Assembly: GCF_947503795.1 (NCBI RefSeq)
Contig: NZ_CANNEZ010000003.1
Span: forward strand, 276,357-340,356
Origin: an uncultured Jannaschia sp.
Lineage (GTDB): Bacteria > Pseudomonadota > Alphaproteobacteria > Rhodobacterales > Rhodobacteraceae
Direction: 5' to 3'
Length of the DNA: 64,000 nucleotides
Below, one piece after another: positions 27,313-37,555 of this stretch; position 1 is the stretch's first letter, and every line of letters begins with the position of its first letter. A model generated the notes under the pieces. The model was given only the letters and a program-made list of their open reading frames with translations. It searched no databases and was not told the DNA's origin. Made by a program: the position numbers and the translations under genes.

Positions 27313-27316
<4 letters not shown>
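26123..27316 (-). CDS. Acyl-CoA dehydrogenase, large-subunit (PimC-like)
   Basis: The product has 397 aa. It has the three acyl-CoA dehydrogenase domains: N-terminal MNLDYTEDQRAFRDEVRAFL with ILNAKGWLAGNWPAEHGG, a middle WWCQGYSEPGAGSDLASLR and NGQKTWTTLGQYADHIF, and a C-terminal LSIYGGSNEIQRSIIAKTML. These closely resemble, from memory, the large pimeloyl-CoA dehydrogenase subunit PimC. The canonical catalytic Glu of YEGT is Gly here (IYGGSNE), so the base may sit elsewhere, as in other members of this branch. The start overlaps the thiolase stop by four bases. FAD and ETF are the expected cofactor and acceptor. Confidence 0.88.
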
Positions 27317-28499
<1,183 letters not shown>

Positions 28500-28503
<4 letters not shown>

Positions 28504-30572
28504 ATGGCGTCCTTCTTGTTGAGATCCGCGAACGCCCCGCCGCTTTCGGCCAACCGGCGCAGGAGCGGTGCGACCTGCCACGCATGGGGGTCGTGTTCGG
28601 CGAAGCGTTCGATATCGGTGACGATGCGCCCGAGGCCATGCTGGTCGGCCCAGTGCATCGGCCCGCCCCGCCAGCGCGGGAAGCCGTAGCCGTGGAGCAG
28701 CACCGCGTCGACATCGAGCGGGCGCGCGGCGATGCCCTCCTCGACGACCCGCGCCGCCTCGTTGACCATCGCGGCCATGTAGCGGGCGACGATCTCCGCG
28801 TCATCGAAGTCCCGCGGCGTCAGCCCGAGGTCGCGGCGCGTGGCCTCGACGATCTCGGTGACGTCCGGGTCCTCGGCCCCGCGCCTGTCGTCCGCGTAAT
28901 CGTAGTAGCCCTTGCCGGTTTTCCGCCCCAGCCGACCCGCGTGGTAGAGCCGGTCGGCGAAGACCGGGCGGCGGTCGTGGGGGCCGGCCTCGGGGGCCTT
29001 CCGCTCGCGGGTCGCGAATCCGATATCGAGCCCGGCGAGATCAGAGACCTGGTAAGGTCCCATCGGGAAGCCGAAGCCCCGGATCGCGCGATCCACCTCG
29101 TAGGGATGCGCCCCGTCGAGCACCATATCGTCGGCGGCGCGGCGATAGGCCGAAAGGATACGGTTGCCGATGAAGCCGTCGCAGACGCCTGCCCGCACAC
29201 CGATCTTGCCCAGCCGCCTGGCCAGCGCGAAGGCCGTGGAGGTGACGTCGGGGGCGGTGCTGTCCGGCACGACGATCTCGAGCAGTTTCATGACATGGGC
29301 TGGCGAGAAGAAATGCAGGCCGATCACGTCGGCGGGCCGGCTGGTCGCGGCGGCGATCTCTGCCACGTCGAGATAGGAGGTGTTGGTCGCGAGGATCGCA
29401 CCGGGACGCAGGACGGCGTCGAGCGCGGCGAAGACCTCGCGCTTGACGGCCATGTCTTCGAACACCGCCTCGATCGCGAGGTCGGCGTCGGATAACGCGC
29501 CATAGTCGGTCGCGGTGCGGAAGGGCGGATCGGCGCGGGCCTCGGGGGCGAGCTTGCCGCGCTTGACGGCCGCATCGAGATTGGCGCCGACGGTTGCGGC
29601 GGCCCGGTTGGCGCTGTCCGCGTCCCGCTCGACCAGCGTGACGTCGAGCCCGGCGAGGAGTGCCGACGTCGCGATGCCCGCGCCCATCGTGCCGCCGCCG
29701 ATGACGCCGATCCGGGCGATGTCGCGCGGCGTCGCGTCCAGCCCCGGCACCTTCGAGACGGCGCGATCGGTGAAGAACGCGTGGATCAGGCCCGCGCGCT
29801 GGGGGGTTTCGACCAGCTCGAGGAACAGGCGCCGCTCCTCGGCCAGACCGGCCTCGAAATCGCCGCCTGTCGCGGCCATGATTGCGTCGATGGCGGTCAC
29901 CGGCGCGACCTGTCCCACCGTACGCGCGGCCGTGCGGTCGCGGAGGTCCGAAAGGTCGCCCGTGGGCACAGCACGGTCGCGGGTCCGGCGCGGGGGGTCG
30001 CCACGCAGCTCGTCGGCGAAGCGCCGTGCGGCGTCGCGCAGGTCTCCCTCGCCCACCCGGTCGATCAGGCCCATCTCGCATGCCGTCTCGGGGTCGACAG
30101 GCTTGCCGCTGGCGATCATCTCGCCCGCCGCCTCGAGCCCGATCAGGCGCGGGGTCCGCTGGGTGCCGCCCGCGCCCGGCAGGATGCCCAGCGTCACCTC
30201 GGGCAGGCCCAGTACGGTGCCCGGCATCGCCAGCCGCCAGTGGCAGCCGAGCGCGACCTCCAGCCCGCCGCCCAATGCCGCCCCGTGGATCGCGGCGAGG
30301 ACAGGCTTCGGGCTGGCCTCGATCGCGCTCACCACCTCCGGCAGCGACGGCGCCTGCACGGGCTTGCCGAATTCAGTGATGTCCGCTCCGCCCAGGAACA
30401 GGCGTCCGCCGCCCATCACGACCGCGACCTCTGCGTCGCCATCGGCGCCGAAGCGCGCGATAGCGTCGTGGAGACCGGCGCGCACGGCATGGCCCAGCGC
30501 ATTGACCGGCGGGTTGGCGACGGTGATCCATGCGATGCCGTCGTCGAGGTCGTAGGTCACGGGCGTCGTCAT
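28500..30572 (-). CDS. Bifunctional enoyl-CoA hydratase / 3-hydroxyacyl-CoA dehydrogenase (FadJ/PimF-like)
   Basis: The product has 690 aa and is a fusion. Residues 1-190 form a crotonase domain (GGGRLFLGGADITEF; AIHGAALGGGLEVALGCHWR; PEVTLGILPGAGGTQR). From about 285 an NAD-binding Rossmann domain starts (IGVIGGGTMGAGIATSALLA), with the signature LGLHFFSPAHVMKLLE-like GLHFFSPAHVMKLLEIV, and two C-terminal helical domains end at YGFPRWRGGPMHWAD. It hydrates enoyl-CoA and oxidises the 3-hydroxyacyl-CoA. It resembles PimF of the pimelate operon. It overlaps iclR upstream and the thiolase downstream by four bases. Confidence 0.95.
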
Positions 30573-31393
30573 GCGGGCCTCCGGGTGTCGATATCCGCCG
30601 CCTCGGGGATCGGGGCGGGGGCGGGCGGCTGGCCCATGATGCGCTCCAACTCGCGGACGGTGTCGCGTAGCGCCGGGCCGACGCGGCCCTCCATCGCCTC
30701 GACCGGGAGCATCTCGGGCAGTGCGCCGCAGGTGAAGACCACAGGCTCGCCCAAGTCGCGGGGATGGAACGGCACCGCGACGGCATGGATATTGGCCGCG
30801 AAGTACTCAGCCGGGTCCGCGATGACATAGCCCTGCGCCAGAAGCTGTCCCGCCGCGTCCCGGCGGATCGTCCCGGCACGCGCGGGCGTCAGGCCACGCG
30901 CGCCATCGGCTTCGGTCACGACGTCGCCGAAGGTCTCGGCGGGCAGCGTGCCCAGAAGCGCGTGCCCCGAGGAGGAGCCGTTGAGCGGCGGCCGCGCCCC
31001 GACCTCGAGCCAGAGCGACGCGATCCCCTTTGGCCGCCACGTCCGCACGATCAGCATGTGCCCGCCGTCACGCACGAGGAGCAGTGACATCGTGCCTGTC
31101 TCGTCGGCCAGCCGCTGCATCAGGGGGGCGGCGATCTCGACGAAGCTGATCGAGGCGGCGGCGAGGTTTCCCAGCACCAGGAGCGCCGGGCCGGGCCGGT
31201 AGCGGTCGTGGCGGCGCGTGTGGGTCAGGTAGCCCAGCGATTGCAGCGTGAAGGTCAGCCGCGAGACGGTCGATTTCGGCAGGCCCGTCCGTTCGGCGAT
31301 CTCGGCATTGCCCAGGCCATCGTCGCCTGCCCGAAAGGCGCGCAGGACGGACAATCCGCGGGCGAGTGTCGTGGCGAAGCGGCGGTCGTCCAT
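30569..31393 (-). CDS. IclR family transcriptional regulator
   Basis: The product has 274 aa. The N-terminal winged helix-turn-helix is RGLSVLRAFRAGDDGLGNAE with TGLPKSTVSRLTFTLQSLGY. The C-terminal IclR effector domain contains PPLNGSSSGHALLGTLPAE and AVAVPFHPRDLGEPVVF. It lies inside the operon, overlapping dctM by one base (TGATG) and the fadJ-like gene by four, so it would be co-expressed with the genes it probably controls. The inverted repeats before dctP are the likely target, which would make it self-regulating. Confidence 0.93.
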   Translation of the reverse strand: MDDRRFATTLARGLSVLRAFRAGDDGLGNAEIAERTGLPKSTVSRLTFTLQSLGYLTHTRRHDRYRPGPALLVLGNLAAASISFVEIAAPLMQRLADETGTMSLLLVRDGGHMLIVRTWRPKGIASLWLEVGARPPLNGSSSGHALLGTLPAETFGDVVTEADGARGLTPARAGTIRRDAAGQLLAQGYVIADPAEYFAANIHAVAVPFHPRDLGEPVVFTCGALPEMLPVEAMEGRVGPALRDTVRELERIMGQPPAPAPIPEAADIDTRRPA

Positions 31394-32730
31394 CAGAGGC
31401 CTCCGGGGATCAAGAGCGAGATGATCGGAAAGGCCATGATGAGGATCAGGACGATGACGTCCACCGTCAGGAAGCGCAGGATGCCCGCGAAGATGCGGTC
31501 GAGCGGCACCTCTTTTCCGACCACGTTGGCGATGACGAAGACGTTCAGGCCGACGGGCGGGGTGATGAGCCCGATCTCGAGCAGCTTGATGACCACGACG
31601 CCGAACCAGATCAGGTCGAAGCCGTAGGTCTCGACCAGCGGGATCATCAGGGGCAGCGTCAGGACCATGATCCCGATCGGGTCGAGGAACATGCCCAGCA
31701 AAAGGTAGATCGCGGCGATGGCGATCAGAAGGACAAGGGGCGAGAACTCGGCCGCTGTGACCGCGCCGACGATATCGGGGGCGACGCCTGTCAGGGCGAT
31801 GAAGGCGACGAAGATCTTGGCGGCGGCGGCGATGAGGAAGATGCTCGCCGTCTGGATCGCCGTCTCGCGGAGCGCCTCCCAGAGTGCGGCGAAGGTCAGC
31901 TTGCGCTGGGCGAATCCGATGAGGACGGCCATCGTGACGCAGACGGCCGCGGCCTCGGTCGCGGTGAAGATGCCCCCATAGATGCCGCCGACGATCACAG
32001 CGAAGAGGGCGACGGCGGGCCATGCGTCGAGCGCGGCGCGGCCCCGGTCGCGCATCGTCGTCGTCCCTTCGGGGATGGGGGCGGCGGCAGGATCGCGCCA
32101 GACCCAGACCGCGATCACGAGGATGAACCCCGCAAGCGACAGGAGCCCCGGCAGGATGCCCGCGAGGAACAGCGCCGAGATCGAGGTCTCGGTGAAGATG
32201 CCGTAGATGATGAAGAGGACCGAGGGCGGGATCAGCGAGCCGAGCGTGCCGCCCGCCGCGACGCTCGCCGTGGCCAGCCGCTTGTCATAGCCCATACGCA
32301 GCATCTCGGGCGAGCAGATGCGCCCCATGGTCGAGGCACAGGCGATGGATGACCCGGTGATGGCCGAGAAGCCGCCGCAGCCCACGACGCTCGCCATGGC
32401 CACGCCGCCGGGCAGGCGGGCCAGCCAGACGCGCGCGGCGTAGTAGATCTTGGTGGTGATGTCGGCGCGGTACGCGATGTGGCCGAGCGCCACGAAGAGC
32501 GGGATCATCGACAGGTCGTAGGAATGGATCAGGTCGAAGGAATTCGAGAACACCATCGACGTCGTGGGCCGGATCGCGCGCCACGGGGTGAAGTCGCCCG
32601 TGCGGAACGCGAAGAGGACAAAGCTGCCGAGCGTGGCCACCCCGGCCAGCGCAAAGGCGATGGGCACGCGGATCGCCAGAAGGCCGATGACGCTGGCGAA
32701 GGCGACGATGCCGATCAGCGTGCCGTCCAT
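31393..32730 (-). CDS. TRAP transporter large membrane subunit DctM
   Basis: The product has 445 aa and about 12 membrane segments. DctM signatures are visible: GCGGFSAITGSSIACASTMG, GTLGSLIPPSVLFIIYGI, FTATEAAAVCVTMAVLIG and the second-half LDPIGIMVLTLPLMIPL with GLITPPVGLNVFVI. It is the ion-driven transport subunit of a TRAP system. It overlaps dctQ and iclR by one base each. The substrate is set mainly by DctP. Confidence 0.95.
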   Translation of the reverse strand: MDGTLIGIVAFASVIGLLAIRVPIAFALAGVATLGSFVLFAFRTGDFTPWRAIRPTTSMVFSNSFDLIHSYDLSMIPLFVALGHIAYRADITTKIYYAARVWLARLPGGVAMASVVGCGGFSAITGSSIACASTMGRICSPEMLRMGYDKRLATASVAAGGTLGSLIPPSVLFIIYGIFTETSISALFLAGILPGLLSLAGFILVIAVWVWRDPAAAPIPEGTTTMRDRGRAALDAWPAVALFAVIVGGIYGGIFTATEAAAVCVTMAVLIGFAQRKLTFAALWEALRETAIQTASIFLIAAAAKIFVAFIALTGVAPDIVGAVTAAEFSPLVLLIAIAAIYLLLGMFLDPIGIMVLTLPLMIPLVETYGFDLIWFGVVVIKLLEIGLITPPVGLNVFVIANVVGKEVPLDRIFAGILRFLTVDVIVLILIMAFPIISLLIPGGL

Positions 32731-33251
32731 CAGGGGCGGTCCATCAGGTCGAGCGTGGTTTCGGGGTCGGCCAAGTGGCCGCCCCCGCGGATGGTGCGGA
32801 TGTCTGTCGCCGCCATCAGCAGCAGGCGGATCCAGCAGAACACCATGCCGACGAGGAAGATCACGCGGCCCGGCCATTTCGGGAGCGAGAGCTCGCCGAA
32901 GAAGAACGACCCCGAAGCCCAGGTTTTCGCCAGCTCGTTCCAGCCCGCGTAGATCAGCGGCGACAGCGCCAGCACCCCGGCCAGGCTGCCCGCGACGATC
33001 AGCCAGTCCTGAACGCGGGGCGGCATCATCTTCGAGAGGAACTCGACGACGATATGCGACCGTGCGGCCGTCGCGGCGGCCAGCGGCAGGACGATCGCCG
33101 CGACCATCAGTTCGCGGACGATGACGATCGTGTCGGGGATGGCGCCGCCCATGGTCGCACGCATCACGACGCTGGTCGTGATCAGCAGGCCCAGCCCCAT
33201 GATCGCGATCACGGAGAGGTCGAGGAGCAGGCGTTCGATGCGGTGCAACAT
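32730..33251 (-). CDS. TRAP transporter small membrane subunit DctQ
   Basis: The product has 173 aa with four hydrophobic segments and the DctQ-type opening MLHRIERLLLDLSVIAIMGL, then RATMGGAIPDTIVIVRELMV and RSHIVVEFLSKMMPPRVQDW. DctQ anchors DctM and completes the TRAP translocon. The start follows a strong hairpin after dctP; the stop overlaps dctM by one base. Confidence 0.9.
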   Translation of the reverse strand: MLHRIERLLLDLSVIAIMGLGLLITTSVVMRATMGGAIPDTIVIVRELMVAAIVLPLAAATAARSHIVVEFLSKMMPPRVQDWLIVAGSLAGVLALSPLIYAGWNELAKTWASGSFFFGELSLPKWPGRVIFLVGMVFCWIRLLLMAATDIRTIRGGGHLADPETTLDLMDRP

Positions 33252-33271
33252 GGGCGGTCCTCGGGTGGTGT

Positions 33272-33298
33272 CGGTGCGCGCGGCGGCCGCGCGCACCG
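33272..33298 (-). terminator. Intercistronic hairpin between dctP and dctQ
   Basis: A perfect 12-bp repeat (CGGTGCGCGCGG / CCGCGCGCACCG) with a 3-base loop lies 22 bases after the dctP stop and 20 bases before dctQ. No T-run follows. It probably protects the dctP 3' end or attenuates transcription, giving an excess of binding protein. Confidence 0.7.
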
Positions 33299-33320
33299 GG
33301 ATCCGGTCATCGGGGTCCGG

Positions 33321-34361
33321 TCAGCGGTCCCAGGGGTAGCCCTGGTCGTCGCGCTCGGCGGCGTATTGGGCCAGAAGACCGCGATACTCCTCCAGCAAGG
33401 CCGCACCGTCGAGGCCGACCTGTCCGGCCCGCTCGACCCAGGCGTCGACATATTGCGCGCCCTGTTCGACCAGCTTGTCGCGCTCGGCGGCGTCCAGCTC
33501 GATGATCTCGACCCCCGCGTCGCGCATGGTCTGCACCGCGCGCGCGTTATCGGCGGTGATGAGTTCGCCCAGCGTGTCGGCCATGGCGATGCCCGCCTCG
33601 CCCATCGTGGTCTGAACCGCGGGGTCGAGCGCGTCGTAGGCGTCCTTGTTCATGAAGATGCCGAGCGCGCCGACCTGGCCCCAGTCGAGCAGCGTGTAGG
33701 AGGTGATGACCTCCTGCTGCTTGAGGGCGGCGACGGCGTAGGAATAGCCTTGGCTGCAATCGAGAAGCCCCGTGTCGAGGCCCTGGTAGGCATCGTAGAT
33801 CGACATCGCGACCATGTTCGCGCCGTAGTCGCGGAACGTGTCGCCATAGGCGCCGACGCCCCGGACCTTCAGCCCGTCGATATCGTCGACGCTGCGAATC
33901 GCGGCGTCCTTGCAGCCGATATTGACGGCGCTGGTGGTGAAGGTTCCGAGATAGACGAGATTCTGGTCGGCGAGGCTGGCCTGGATCGCGTCCGAAGACC
34001 GCATCAGCGCATCGGTCGCGCGCATCCCCACCCAGGCATCGGCGTTCTGGAGCGGCAGGTCGGCGATGCCGTAGCCGACCATCTCCTGCGGGAAATAGAC
34101 GCCGATCACGGTGCCGAGGTCGGCCACGCCGTCGGCGATGGACCCGGCGGCGGCATTCGCCTTGAAGAGCGCGCCGCCCCATTGGACGTCGATCGAGACG
34201 GCGCCTTCGGTGCGCGCCTCGACGTCGTCGACGAAGCTTTGCAGCGCGGCGGCGCGCGCCCCGCGATTGGGGCCGGCCTCGCCCAGAATGAGCGTCGTCT
34301 GCGCGGCGACGGACGTGGCGGCAAGGCACAGCGCGGCAGCCGTGATGGCGAACGATTTCAT
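33321..34361 (-). CDS. TRAP transporter substrate-binding protein DctP
   Basis: The product has 346 aa. The signal peptide MKSFAITAAALCLAATSVAA is followed by mature QTTLILGEAGPNRGARAAAL. DctP features include the WGGALFKANAAAGSIADGVA region, the conserved LKVRGVGAYGDTFRDYGAN with Arg for carboxylate binding, and YQGLDTGLLDCSQ. It binds a carboxylate in the periplasm. A strong GGGAGGAGA ribosome site lies before ATG 34361. It is the first gene of the 13-gene unit; the inverted repeats at 34379-34406 lie directly upstream. Confidence 0.93.
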   Translation of the reverse strand: MKSFAITAAALCLAATSVAAQTTLILGEAGPNRGARAAALQSFVDDVEARTEGAVSIDVQWGGALFKANAAAGSIADGVADLGTVIGVYFPQEMVGYGIADLPLQNADAWVGMRATDALMRSSDAIQASLADQNLVYLGTFTTSAVNIGCKDAAIRSVDDIDGLKVRGVGAYGDTFRDYGANMVAMSIYDAYQGLDTGLLDCSQGYSYAVAALKQQEVITSYTLLDWGQVGALGIFMNKDAYDALDPAVQTTMGEAGIAMADTLGELITADNARAVQTMRDAGVEIIELDAAERDKLVEQGAQYVDAWVERAGQVGLDGAALLEEYRGLLAQYAAERDDQGYPWDR

Positions 34362-34378
34362 GATGTCTCCTCCCAGAG

Positions 34379-34406
34379 TTCCACTATGCGGAATAGTGTT
34401 TCACTA
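34379..34406. promoter_or_regulatory. Nested inverted-repeat operator upstream of dctP (likely IclR site)
   Basis: Three overlapping dyads lie 18-45 bases before the dctP ATG. They are TTCC-n7-GGAA (34379-34393), a perfect CACTAT-gcgga-ATAGTG (34382-34398, with the first C shared) and TAGTG-ttt-CACTA (34394-34406). Short dyads of this kind are typical IclR-family targets. The site would block or activate the dct/beta-oxidation promoter. Confidence 0.65.
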
Positions 34407-34428
34407 ATAGGAGGCTATGGAGCGCAGC

Positions 34429-34451
34429 GCGGGAAGGCAATGCCCTCCCGC
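34429..34451 (-). terminator. Hairpin after the DEAD-box helicase gene
   Basis: On the minus strand a 10-bp stem (GCGGGAGGGC / GCCTTCCCGC, one G-U) with a 3-base loop lies 10 bases past the helicase stop and just before the dctP operator. There is no long T-run, so it is a probable but weak terminator. Confidence 0.5.
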
Positions 34452-34460
34452 TCGGCGTCG

Positions 34461-36335
34461 TCAGGCGGGCGGACCCTTGCGATGGGGCTTGGCCTTCCCG
34501 GCGGCGCGCGCCTTGTTCTTCTTGCTGTCGGGCCTGCCCGCGGGGGGCTTCGGGCCCTTCGGCTTTCCCTTGGGCGCCCAGTCCTTCACCACGCCCTCGG
34601 GCCGGTTGGCATGGGGCTTGGCGGGCTTCGGCTTCGGGCCTTTGGGGCGCGGCGCGTCCCCGTCATCTTCGCGCGGCTTGCCCTTGTAGGGCGCCTTTCC
34701 CTTGAAGGGCGGCTTTCCCTTGGGGCCGCCGGGCTTGAAGCCACCGGGCTTGCGATCATCGGGCGGTGGGCCCTCGGCGGTGTCGAGGCGCAGGCCGGGC
34801 TCGATCTCGGACCCGACGAGCTTGGTAACGGCAGCAGCGGAGGCTTCGCTCACCTGCAGGAAGCTTGCGCCCTCGCGGATGCGGATCGCGCCGATATCGT
34901 CGCGTCCGAGGCCGGCGGCCTTGCAGATCATCGGCAGCAGGCGGCGCGGCTCCAGCCCCGCCTCGCGCCCACCCGAAACCTGGAACCAGCGGCTGGGTCC
35001 GAACTCGGTGCGCTTCGCCTGCGCCTTGGCGGCCGCCTCGCCGGGCGACGACAGCTCCTCGGGAGCGGAATGGCGTGCGGCCCGCAGGCGCAGGTAGCCG
35101 GCGGCGAGCTGCTCGGGCGTGAACCGCGCGGCGAGGTCGTTAACCGTGACGCTCTCGTCCTCGGTGATGTCCTCGAACCAGGCGGGATCGTCCAGCATCC
35201 GGGCACGGTCGGCGTCGCGCACGGCATCGGCCGAGGGCGCGTCGGCCCACTCGGCCTTGAGCTTCGCCCAGCCGATCAGACGATGCGCCTTCTTGCGGGC
35301 GGCGGGCGGCACGATCATCACGCTCGTCCCCTTGCGCCCGGCCCGGCCCGTGCGCCCCGAGCGGTGCAGCAGGGTGTCGGAGCCGGTGGGCAGTTCGGCA
35401 TGGATCACGAGGTCCAGATTGGGCAGGTCGATGCCGCGCGCCGCGACATCCGTCGCCACGCAGACCCGCGCGCGCCCGTCGCGCATCGCCTGAAGCGCGT
35501 TGGTCCGCTCGGATTGCGTCAGCTCACCCGAGAGCGCCACGACCGGGAAGCCCCGGTTCGACAGGCGCGTCGTCAGGCGGTTCACCATCGCGCGCGTATT
35601 GCAGAAGACGATGGCATTCGGTGCCTCGTAGAAGCGCAGAACGTTGATGATCGCGTTCTCGCCGTCATGCGGCGCGACGTTCAGGGCGCGGTACTCGATA
35701 TCGGCATGGGCTTCGGTCTTCGAGGCGGTGGCGATACGCTTGGCGTCCCGCTGATAGCTTTCGGCGAGCTTGGCGATGGCGGCGGGGACGGTGGCCGAGA
35801 ACATCAGCGTCTGACGGTCCTCTGGGCATTCGCCGAGGATGAATTCCAGATCCTCGCGGAAGCCGAGATCCAGCATCTCGTCGGCCTCGTCCAGCACGAC
35901 GGCGCGGATCGAGCCCAAATCGATCGAGCCGCGCATGATGTGGTCACGCAGACGCCCGGGCGTCGCGACGACGACATGGGTGCCGCGGGCGAGGCCGCGG
36001 CGTTCGTCGCGCATGTCCATGCCGCCGACGGTCGAGGCGATCTGCGCGCCCGCCTTGGCATAGAGCCACGCCAGCTCGCGCCGGACCTGCATCGCCAGTT
36101 CGCGTGTCGGCGCCACCACGAGGGCCAGCGGCGCGCCCGCATCGGCGAACCGGTCGGACTCGCCCAGAAGCGTCGGCGCGATGGCCAGTCCGAAGCCCAG
36201 CGTCTTGCCCGATCCGGTCTGAGCCGACACCAAGAGGTCGGCCCCCTCCAGCGCGGGGTCGAGCACGGCCTCCTGCACGGGGGTGAGCGTGTGGTAGCCC
36301 CGCTCTTCGAGCGCGGCGGAGATGGTGGCTTTCAT
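34461..36335 (-). CDS. DEAD-box RNA helicase with DbpA-like RNA-binding domain
   Basis: The product has 624 aa. All helicase motifs are present in order: Q motif (GYHTLTPVQ), I (AQTGSGKT), Ia (PTRELA), II (DEAD), III (SAT), IV-V (VFCNTRAM; ATDVAARGIDLP) and VI (HRSGRTGRAG). A DbpA/CsdA-like RNA-binding domain lies near residues 450-530 (SRWFQVSGGREAGLEPRRLL). A long Lys/Pro/Gly-rich tail from about 540 is probably disordered and RNA-binding. The likely role is ribosome assembly or RNA remodelling, for example in the cold. ATG 36335 is preferred over codons nine residues upstream because it fits the family N-terminus. Confidence 0.95.
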   Translation of the reverse strand: MKATISAALEERGYHTLTPVQEAVLDPALEGADLLVSAQTGSGKTLGFGLAIAPTLLGESDRFADAGAPLALVVAPTRELAMQVRRELAWLYAKAGAQIASTVGGMDMRDERRGLARGTHVVVATPGRLRDHIMRGSIDLGSIRAVVLDEADEMLDLGFREDLEFILGECPEDRQTLMFSATVPAAIAKLAESYQRDAKRIATASKTEAHADIEYRALNVAPHDGENAIINVLRFYEAPNAIVFCNTRAMVNRLTTRLSNRGFPVVALSGELTQSERTNALQAMRDGRARVCVATDVAARGIDLPNLDLVIHAELPTGSDTLLHRSGRTGRAGRKGTSVMIVPPAARKKAHRLIGWAKLKAEWADAPSADAVRDADRARMLDDPAWFEDITEDESVTVNDLAARFTPEQLAAGYLRLRAARHSAPEELSSPGEAAAKAQAKRTEFGPSRWFQVSGGREAGLEPRRLLPMICKAAGLGRDDIGAIRIREGASFLQVSEASAAAVTKLVGSEIEPGLRLDTAEGPPPDDRKPGGFKPGGPKGKPPFKGKAPYKGKPREDDGDAPRPKGPKPKPAKPHANRPEGVVKDWAPKGKPKGPKPPAGRPDSKKNKARAAGKAKPHRKGPPA

Positions 36336-36431
36336 GGACGCGTCCCCGGTGGGATTGGGCAAGGCGCGGCAGCTACGCCAGCAGGGCGGGAATGTATAGG
36401 GCCGTGCAAGTGCTGGACACTGTCTGCCGCT

Positions 36432-36449
36432 GTGTCACATTCCCGTCAT
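36432..36449 (+). promoter_or_regulatory. Pho box upstream of phnD
   Basis: GTGTCAC-ATTC-CCGTCAT matches the PhoB tandem-heptamer pattern CTGTCAT-N4-CTGTCAT at 11 of 14 positions, with the exact 11-base repeat spacing. It lies 66 bases before the phnD ATG. It suggests that phosphate limitation induces the phn operon through PhoB. Confidence 0.65.
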
Positions 36450-36515
36450 TCCGCCGGTGCTAGGGACCCGGCGGATCGAACGGGGCCCGAGCGCTCCGAA
36501 ACAGGGAGAGATCTG

Positions 36516-37484
36516 ATGACCAAGAGCCACCTTCTGGGCGCCGTCGCATTGGCCGCGCTGGCCTTCGCGATGCCCGCCGCCGCGCAGGATTGCGAGCGGG
36601 GCGACCTCGACGACCGATATTGCGACACCGATGGCGACCTGCTGGCCGACATCCCCACGGATGCCGCCGACCAGGTCGACCCGGACACGCTCATCTTCGC
36701 CTATACGCCGGTCGAGGATCCCGCCGTCTACGAGACGGCTTGGGCCGACTTCCTGACGCATCTGGAGGCGGCGACCGGCAAGGACGTCGTGTTCTTCCCC
36801 GTCCAGAACAACGCCGCCCAGATCGAGGCGATGCGCTCGGGCCGCCTGCATATCGCGGGCTTCAACACCGGGTCGAACCCGCTGGCGGTGAACTGCGCGG
36901 GCTTCCGGCCCTTCACCATCATGGCGGCGGAGGACGGCACCTTCGGCTACGAGATGGAGATCATCACCCATCCCGACAGCGGCATCACCGAGGTGGCAGA
37001 CATCGCCGGCGGCCAGATGGCCTTCACCTCCGAGACGTCCAACTCCGGCTTCAAGGCGCCCTCGGCGATCCTCTCCTCCGAGTTCGGCATGACCGCGGGC
37101 GAGGATTTCGAGCCGGTCTTCTCGGGCAAGCACGACAACTCGATCCTCGGCGTGGCCAACAAGGACTACCCGGCCGCGGCGATCGCCAACACGGTCAAGA
37201 CGCGCATGACCGAGCGCGGCGTGATCGAGGCCGACCAGATCGTCACGATCTATACCAGCCAGACCTTTCCCACGACGGGCTATGGCACCGCGCACAACCT
37301 GACGCCGGAGCTGCAGACCGCGATCCGCGACGCGTTCTTCTCGTTCGACTGGGCCGGGACCTCGCTCGAGGAGGAGTTCGGAAAGGGCGGCGAGTCGCAG
37401 TTCATCGAGATGACGTACCAGGAATTCTGGGACGTGATCCGGAAGATCGACGCGGCCAACGGCGTCAGCTACGCTTGCGAATGA
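36516..37484 (+). CDS. phnD: Phosphonate/phosphite-type ABC transporter binding protein PhnD
   Basis: The product has 322 aa. It has a signal peptide (HLLGAVALAALAFAMPAAAQ), then the PhnD-type opening LIFAYTPVEDPAVYETAWAD, ligand-site segments NNAAQIEAMRSGRLHIAGFN and AFTSETSNSGFKAPSAILSS, and VFSGKHDNSILGVANKDYPA. It captures a phosphonate, phosphite or related ligand for PhnCE. AGGGAGAG precedes ATG 36516. A Pho box upstream and a hairpin downstream frame the gene. The ligand class is inferred from the family. Confidence 0.92.
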   Translation: MTKSHLLGAVALAALAFAMPAAAQDCERGDLDDRYCDTDGDLLADIPTDAADQVDPDTLIFAYTPVEDPAVYETAWADFLTHLEAATGKDVVFFPVQNNAAQIEAMRSGRLHIAGFNTGSNPLAVNCAGFRPFTIMAAEDGTFGYEMEIITHPDSGITEVADIAGGQMAFTSETSNSGFKAPSAILSSEFGMTAGEDFEPVFSGKHDNSILGVANKDYPAAAIANTVKTRMTERGVIEADQIVTIYTSQTFPTTGYGTAHNLTPELQTAIRDAFFSFDWAGTSLEEEFGKGGESQFIEMTYQEFWDVIRKIDAANGVSYACE

Positions 37485-37508
37485 TCGCCTTCGGGTGACA
37501 CAAGACTG

Positions 37509-37537
37509 CGCGGGGCGGCTTCAGGGGCCGCCTCGCG
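37509..37537 (+). terminator. Hairpin between phnD and phnC
   Basis: CGCGGGGCGGC pairs with GCCGCCTCGCG (11 bp, one G-U) around a 7-base loop, 24 bases after the phnD stop and followed by TTTATC. It is a weak terminator or 3' stabiliser that would favour PhnD over PhnCE. Confidence 0.65.
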
Positions 37538-37555
37538 TTTATCGGGGGGACGGAC

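Noticed and set aside
32775-37484. A single forward open frame of 1,569 codons running from dctQ to the end of phnD
   Set aside because: Only its last 323 codons (phnD, 36516-37484) have family features. The rest is antisense to dctQ, dctP and the helicase gene and exists because stop codons are rare in this GC-rich DNA.
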